In this document: positions 60,301-64,000 of the stretch, piece by piece
Numbering within the stretch: position 1 is the stretch's first letter
Layout of the letters: each line of letters opens with the position of its first letter
Source: Saposhnikovia divaricata
Lineage: Eukaryota > Streptophyta > Magnoliopsida > Apiales > Apiaceae
Assembly: GCA_036435485.1 (NCBI GenBank)
Contig: CM071601.1
Coordinates: 185,664,939 to 185,728,938 of the forward strand
Direction: 5' to 3'
Length of the DNA: 64,000 bases
The notes under the pieces: model-generated
Databases searched by the model: none
The model's input: the letters and a program-made list of their open reading frames with translations, nothing else
Told to the model about the DNA's origin: nothing
Made by a program: the position numbers and the translations under genes

Positions 60301-62217
60301 CAATTACGAATTTTCATTTACGTTTTCGAACCACTTTTAGTAAATCGGCAATAATTCCTAAACCGTAAGTCCGTTTGCTTCGATTCTTTCGCCAAAACGA
60401 TCTATGACTCGAGATCTATTAAGGTGGGTCAACTAATCATCAAGATCAGAAAATTATACCAACTGTTATGAACGAATTTTAATGGTTAACGAAATTTTGG
60501 CATTACGACGGCTATAAATCGAACGTTTCCAAATTTACAATCCTCCCACAAACATGATTTCTACTCCAAATCACCTATACATGTTATTTAACATTGAAAT
60601 AAGGCCAATCACTGCCTTTCCTTTCATTTAAACCATTTTAACATATAACCAAGCCCAATCATAACTATCATGCTTATAACATCACCATAATCACACTAAC
60701 CTAAAAATCCATCAAGAACATTCATACACTCAAAGTTAGATCTAGGGTATCATGAGTTCCATACCTTCCTTGATGTGTGTAAGACCTTACTAAGCCTTGA
60801 TCTAGTCCTTAGAACACCTTAATATAGCTTAGATCATCAAAAGAAACAAGAAAACTAAAGTTAGTTCTTGAAAGTTACTATTCACCCTAAACTTGTAAAA
60901 ATCATAGAAAATCGAAAAATAAGAGTTTAGCTCTCAAATATTTACCACTTCTTGGGCTCTTCATAAGCTTTGTTTTGAGTCCTATTTCATCAAATTTGAA
61001 GCTTCCTAGCTAGGGTTTTGAGCCCCTTTTTTCCGATGGACAGAAACTGTCAAGAACAGGGCAGTTTGGTTTCTTCAACTTGGGGAAGGTATTTAACTAG
61101 GCTACACTCCTTTGTTGACCATGAAATTTTGATCGAACCTTACCCATGGAGTGGAGAAGCTATTGTTAAAATTTGGTGATTTTAGAATGGGTAGAAGTGG
61201 AGATATGAATTTTTCTTTGAGGGGTGTTCTTGCTGGGCAGTTTTGGGAGAGATGGAGTTTTCTTGCTTTTCTCTTGCTTGGCTTGCTAGAATGAATTATT
61301 GGTGATGTGTTTAGATAATATCTATCATAAAGTGGCTTTATTAAAGTGATTTGCTCATGGATGATGCAATTCAAGTGACCATGTGTTGCATTTTTGTGGT
61401 TGGATGACAAGATGAAGCTAAGTGTTTGGTTTGATCTCTAATTGTTCTAGTTGGCATTGTAACTAGCTTGGTTACTTGCCCTTATCCACTAGCACATGCA
61501 TGCACCTTGGTTCTCTGCTTGTTTCTTTGTCCGGTTATTGCTTAATTTGATCGATCGTTCGGAGGAATATCTCAAGTATCTCTTGTTAGGGTTTTACCGG
61601 AAACCTTCTTAATATATATACTACCATTCTCAATCCTCCTTTATAATTCTTGAATTTAAATTCCTCAAATCTTTATAATAATTCCTTAAATCCTTCAGTG
61701 TCCAGGGAAATCTCGGAGAAAATAAAAGTGCTATTTTTCTGAATCCGATATCGTTTACATACACTTATCTCACCCCTGGATCATGAATACGAACTCAGAA
61801 TTCCGTTATGAATACTTCTATATAGCGGCGTCTAATAATATTCCATTTTCCACTAAAAACACTATTCATTACTTATTCTTTCTTTATTCTCTGTATTTAT
61901 AAAAATGTCCTCGTTCTCTTTCGAGCGTTCCTTAACTCTTTTACGGAACCACTGGACTTATAACAGATATCGATTTTGATGACATGAGAATATTTCCTCT
62001 GTTAGGAATTCCTATAACTTATCTCCCTAGGAGATAGATTATTCTAATCTAAGTTGTCAACCACTAGCATTCTTCATGGCATATAAACATTTGAATCCAA
62101 ATCCATTCCATTTTCATTCGTTAGAACAACTGTTACATCGTAGTCGCAACCGCTATTCCTTTCTACATTAATACATAATAAAAGTTTTTAATTCTACCAA
62201 AAATTTGGGTTCTTACA
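57354..62217. mobile_element. Solo LTR, 4.86 kb, with 5-bp target-site duplication
   Basis: The element begins TGTAACACCCC and ends TTCTTACA, with TGTAA/TTACA inverted at the tips. The 5-bp repeat actta flanks it (57349-57353 and 62218-62222). No open frame above about 100 codons and no pol motif was seen, and no second LTR copy was found inside. An LTR of this size with a TGTAACACCC start suggests a large Ty3-gypsy element (Tekay or Tat/Ogre type; inferred). Recombination between LTRs would leave this remnant. A fairly GC-rich stretch at about 58190-58270 is unlike the rest. Copia pol sequence runs up to both ends. Confidence 0.8.
58680..59510. repeat. Degenerate tandem array of gaatatt motifs
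   Basis: Within the solo LTR the motif (a)aatgaatattcgaaataatattca and close variants recur some twenty times with spacing of 20-70 bp. Units are partly palindromic (gaatatt...aatattc). The 93-residue minus-strand frame at 58949-59230 is only the translation of this array. Confidence 0.8.
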
Positions 62218-64000
62218 ACTTAGGTGTACCGTTAAGATATCTCAAGATTCGTTTAACAGCAACGAGATGCACATCTTTAGGATACGCTTGGAACCATGCA
62301 CACAAGCATGTAGCATACATAATATCTGGTCTACTTGCAGTAAGGTAAACTAATGAACCTATCATACCTCTGTAGCTTGTGACATCTGCCTTTGCAGAAT
62401 TTTCACATGCTCCAAATTTGACAGCTGTAGATGATGGTGTTCTTGCTGAAGATGAGTCCTCCATTTGATATTTCTTGAGGAGCTCTTTCACATACTTGGA
62501 TTGACAAATAAGTATTCCATCTGATCTTTGACTTACCTGTAATCCAAGAAAGAACTTCAGCTCACCTATCAAGCTCATCTCAAATATACCTTGCATTAGC
62601 TTAGCAAATTTCTTGCACAAGAGATCATTAGTAGACCCAAATATTATATCGTCCACATAGAATTGGACTAGTATAGTATCGTTCTTATGTTTCTTTGTAA
62701 AGAGAGTTTTATCTATGACACCTCTAACAAAACCATTTTTAAGTAAGAATTCAGAAAGAGTGTCATACCATTCTCTCGGTGCTTGCTTAAGGCCATAGAT
62801 AGCCTTGAAGAGAAAGTAAACATAGTCCAACAAATCTGGATCTTCAAAGCCAGGGGGCTATTCTACATAGACCTCTTCATCTAGCTTACCACTCAGAAAA
62901 GCACTCTTGACATCCATTTGATAAACCTTAAAGTTTGAGAATGCTGCAAATGACAAGAATATTCTGATACCCTCAAGTCTAGCCACTGGTGCATAGGTTT
63001 CATCATAATCAATTCCTTCATCTTGGGAGTAACCTTTAGCAACCAGTCTTGCTTTGTTTCTAGTCACAGTGCCATCTTCATCTAGTTTATTTCTGAATAC
63101 CCACCTAGTTTCAACAACTTTCTTGTCATTAGGTCTGGGTACCAGCTTCCACACTTCTTGTTGTTTAAACTGATTGAGTTCATCTTTCATTGCAAGTACC
63201 TAATCAGGATCAGAAAGAGTTTCCTCAGTTTTCTTGGGTTCCATTTCAGACAAAAACCCTGAATAATTACATTGATTCTGATAAGCTCTTCTAGTTTTCA
63301 CACCAACATCTGGATCACCAAGGATTAGCTCAAAGGGGTGAGCTCTATTCCAAACAGTTTGTCTCGGAAGATTAGATCTTGATGATTTGCCTTGTTCTTT
63401 ATTATGATGTGGAGTATGACTAGTTTATCCTTCAGTATTTCCCCCTGAGTTGTTGCCAGGTTGACTTGATGATTATTCAGGTGTGTCAGGGGTATCTCCA
63501 ATGTTGTCATTGTTTCCACCACCACCACCCTGATCATCATCATCATCATTATTGTTATCATTATCAACAACATCAGGTGGATTGTCATCATCTGAATCTG
63601 AATCTAACATGTCATTAAAAGATAACTTTTCAGATGGATCTTCTGTTTGGATACTGGGCTGTTTAGTGTCATCAAATGTTACATTGACACTTTCAAGCAT
63701 TTTCTGTTGATCAATTACATACACCTTATAAGCTCTTCTTGAATAACCAATAAAAATTGTTTCATGTGCTTTGGCCTCAAATGTTCCACCACGATCATCT
63801 CCTTCCTTAAGCACAAAACATTTTGCTCCAAATACATGAAAGTATTTGAGTGTTGGTTTCTTTTCATTCATTATTTCATAAGGTGTCTTCATTAAATCTT
63901 TGTTGATAAGAGTTCGATTCTAGGTATAACACACAGTGTTGACAGCTTCAGCCCAAAAATATAAAGGAAGCCTTGATTTACTTAACATAGTACGTGCAAC
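62218..64000 (-). pseudogene. Copia pol: integrase end and reverse transcriptase, with five stops
   Basis: One minus-strand frame runs from the window edge to the solo LTR without frameshift. Motifs: SRLPLYFWAEAVNT and KTPYEIMNEKKP (integrase C-terminal part), FGAKCFVLKEGD and FIGYSRRAYKVYV, an Asp-rich spacer, VWKLVPRPNDKKVVETRWVF (start of reverse transcriptase), TYAPVARLEGIR, YQMDVKSAFLSG, YGLKQAPREWYD, catalytic FYVDD, ASRPDIMYA and VKRILRYLNGTPKL. Stops: 63920-63922 (TAG), 63473-63475 and 63425-63427 (TAA), 63200-63202 and 62855-62857 (TAG). Several fit one-step C-to-T or G-to-A changes at Gln or Trp codons. The pol is dead but otherwise well preserved. The start is out of the window. 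Confidence 0.88.

Larger units (their letters stand above)
56210..64000 (-). mobile_element. Ty1-copia retrotransposon body (partial, minus strand)
   Basis: Going leftwards on the minus strand: end of integrase, reverse transcriptase, RNase H start, a fused unknown ORF, polypurine tract and 3' LTR. The gag, protease, most of integrase and the 5' LTR lie beyond the right edge. A solo LTR splits pol at 57354-62217. The style of the pol motifs suggests the Sire/Maximus group, with moderate certainty. Confidence 0.8.

Noticed and set aside
57354..62217. A complete LTR element with two LTRs
   Set aside because: I saw no internal second copy of either terminus, no primer-binding site and no coding sequence, so a solo LTR fits better.
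63325..63591. Minus-strand ORF rich in Met and Asp-derived residues
   Set aside because: It is an alternative frame of the Asp-rich spacer in copia pol.

Overview
This is nuclear DNA from a flowering plant. The genes have many GT-AG introns, the intergenic DNA is AT-rich, and the repeats (L1-type LINEs, Helitrons, Stowaway, hAT and Mutator MITEs, Ty1-copia, solo LTR) are those of dicot genomes. I cannot name the species; a core eudicot is most likely. No bacterial features, CRISPR arrays, rRNA genes or intact tRNA genes were seen.

Left part (1-26,000) is the gene-bearing part. In order it holds the 3' half of a KH-domain RNA-binding protein gene (1-2568), a hAT MITE and a Mutator-type foldback element (2799-4945), an intronless NAC-like gene with an in-frame stop (5899-6957), a decayed MFSD5-type transporter pseudogene whose middle exon was duplicated (8212-11604), a tRNA-derived SINE-like element, a decayed organellar ribosomal protein bL9 pseudogene (13249-14892), a 2.24 kb non-autonomous Helitron (16100-18339), and an apparently intact ten-exon alpha/beta hydrolase gene (19362-25614).

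Middle part (26,000-44,450) is almost all mobile DNA: a 5'-truncated LINE tail whose flank was hit by a Mutator-type element that carries Stowaway MITEs, then a nested Helitron cluster with palindrome-CTAG 3' ends. The cluster holds a hAT MITE, a Stowaway MITE and a nearly complete L1-type LINE (36793-44375) with uninterrupted ORF1 and ORF2. That LINE also has a third, downstream RNase H-like reading frame.

Right part (44,450-64,000) starts with two tandem minus-strand genes of the DUF3615 family (45413-48241). The better one is intact and has a (GA)46 microsatellite at a splice site. After a hAT-like element comes a minus-strand Ty1-copia element that runs off the right edge. Its 3' LTR contains a second LINE (50254-55411, 15-bp target-site duplication), and its pol region is split by a 4.86 kb solo LTR (57354-62217, 5-bp duplication). 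The copia pol has at least five in-frame stops and has lost most of RNase H, which is fused to an ORF I do not recognise.

The cellular genes show no sign of acting together. The most unusual items are the extra RNase H-like ORF in the intact LINE, the stop-interrupted NAC gene, the copia RNase H fusion, and the microsatellite-bordered splice donor.
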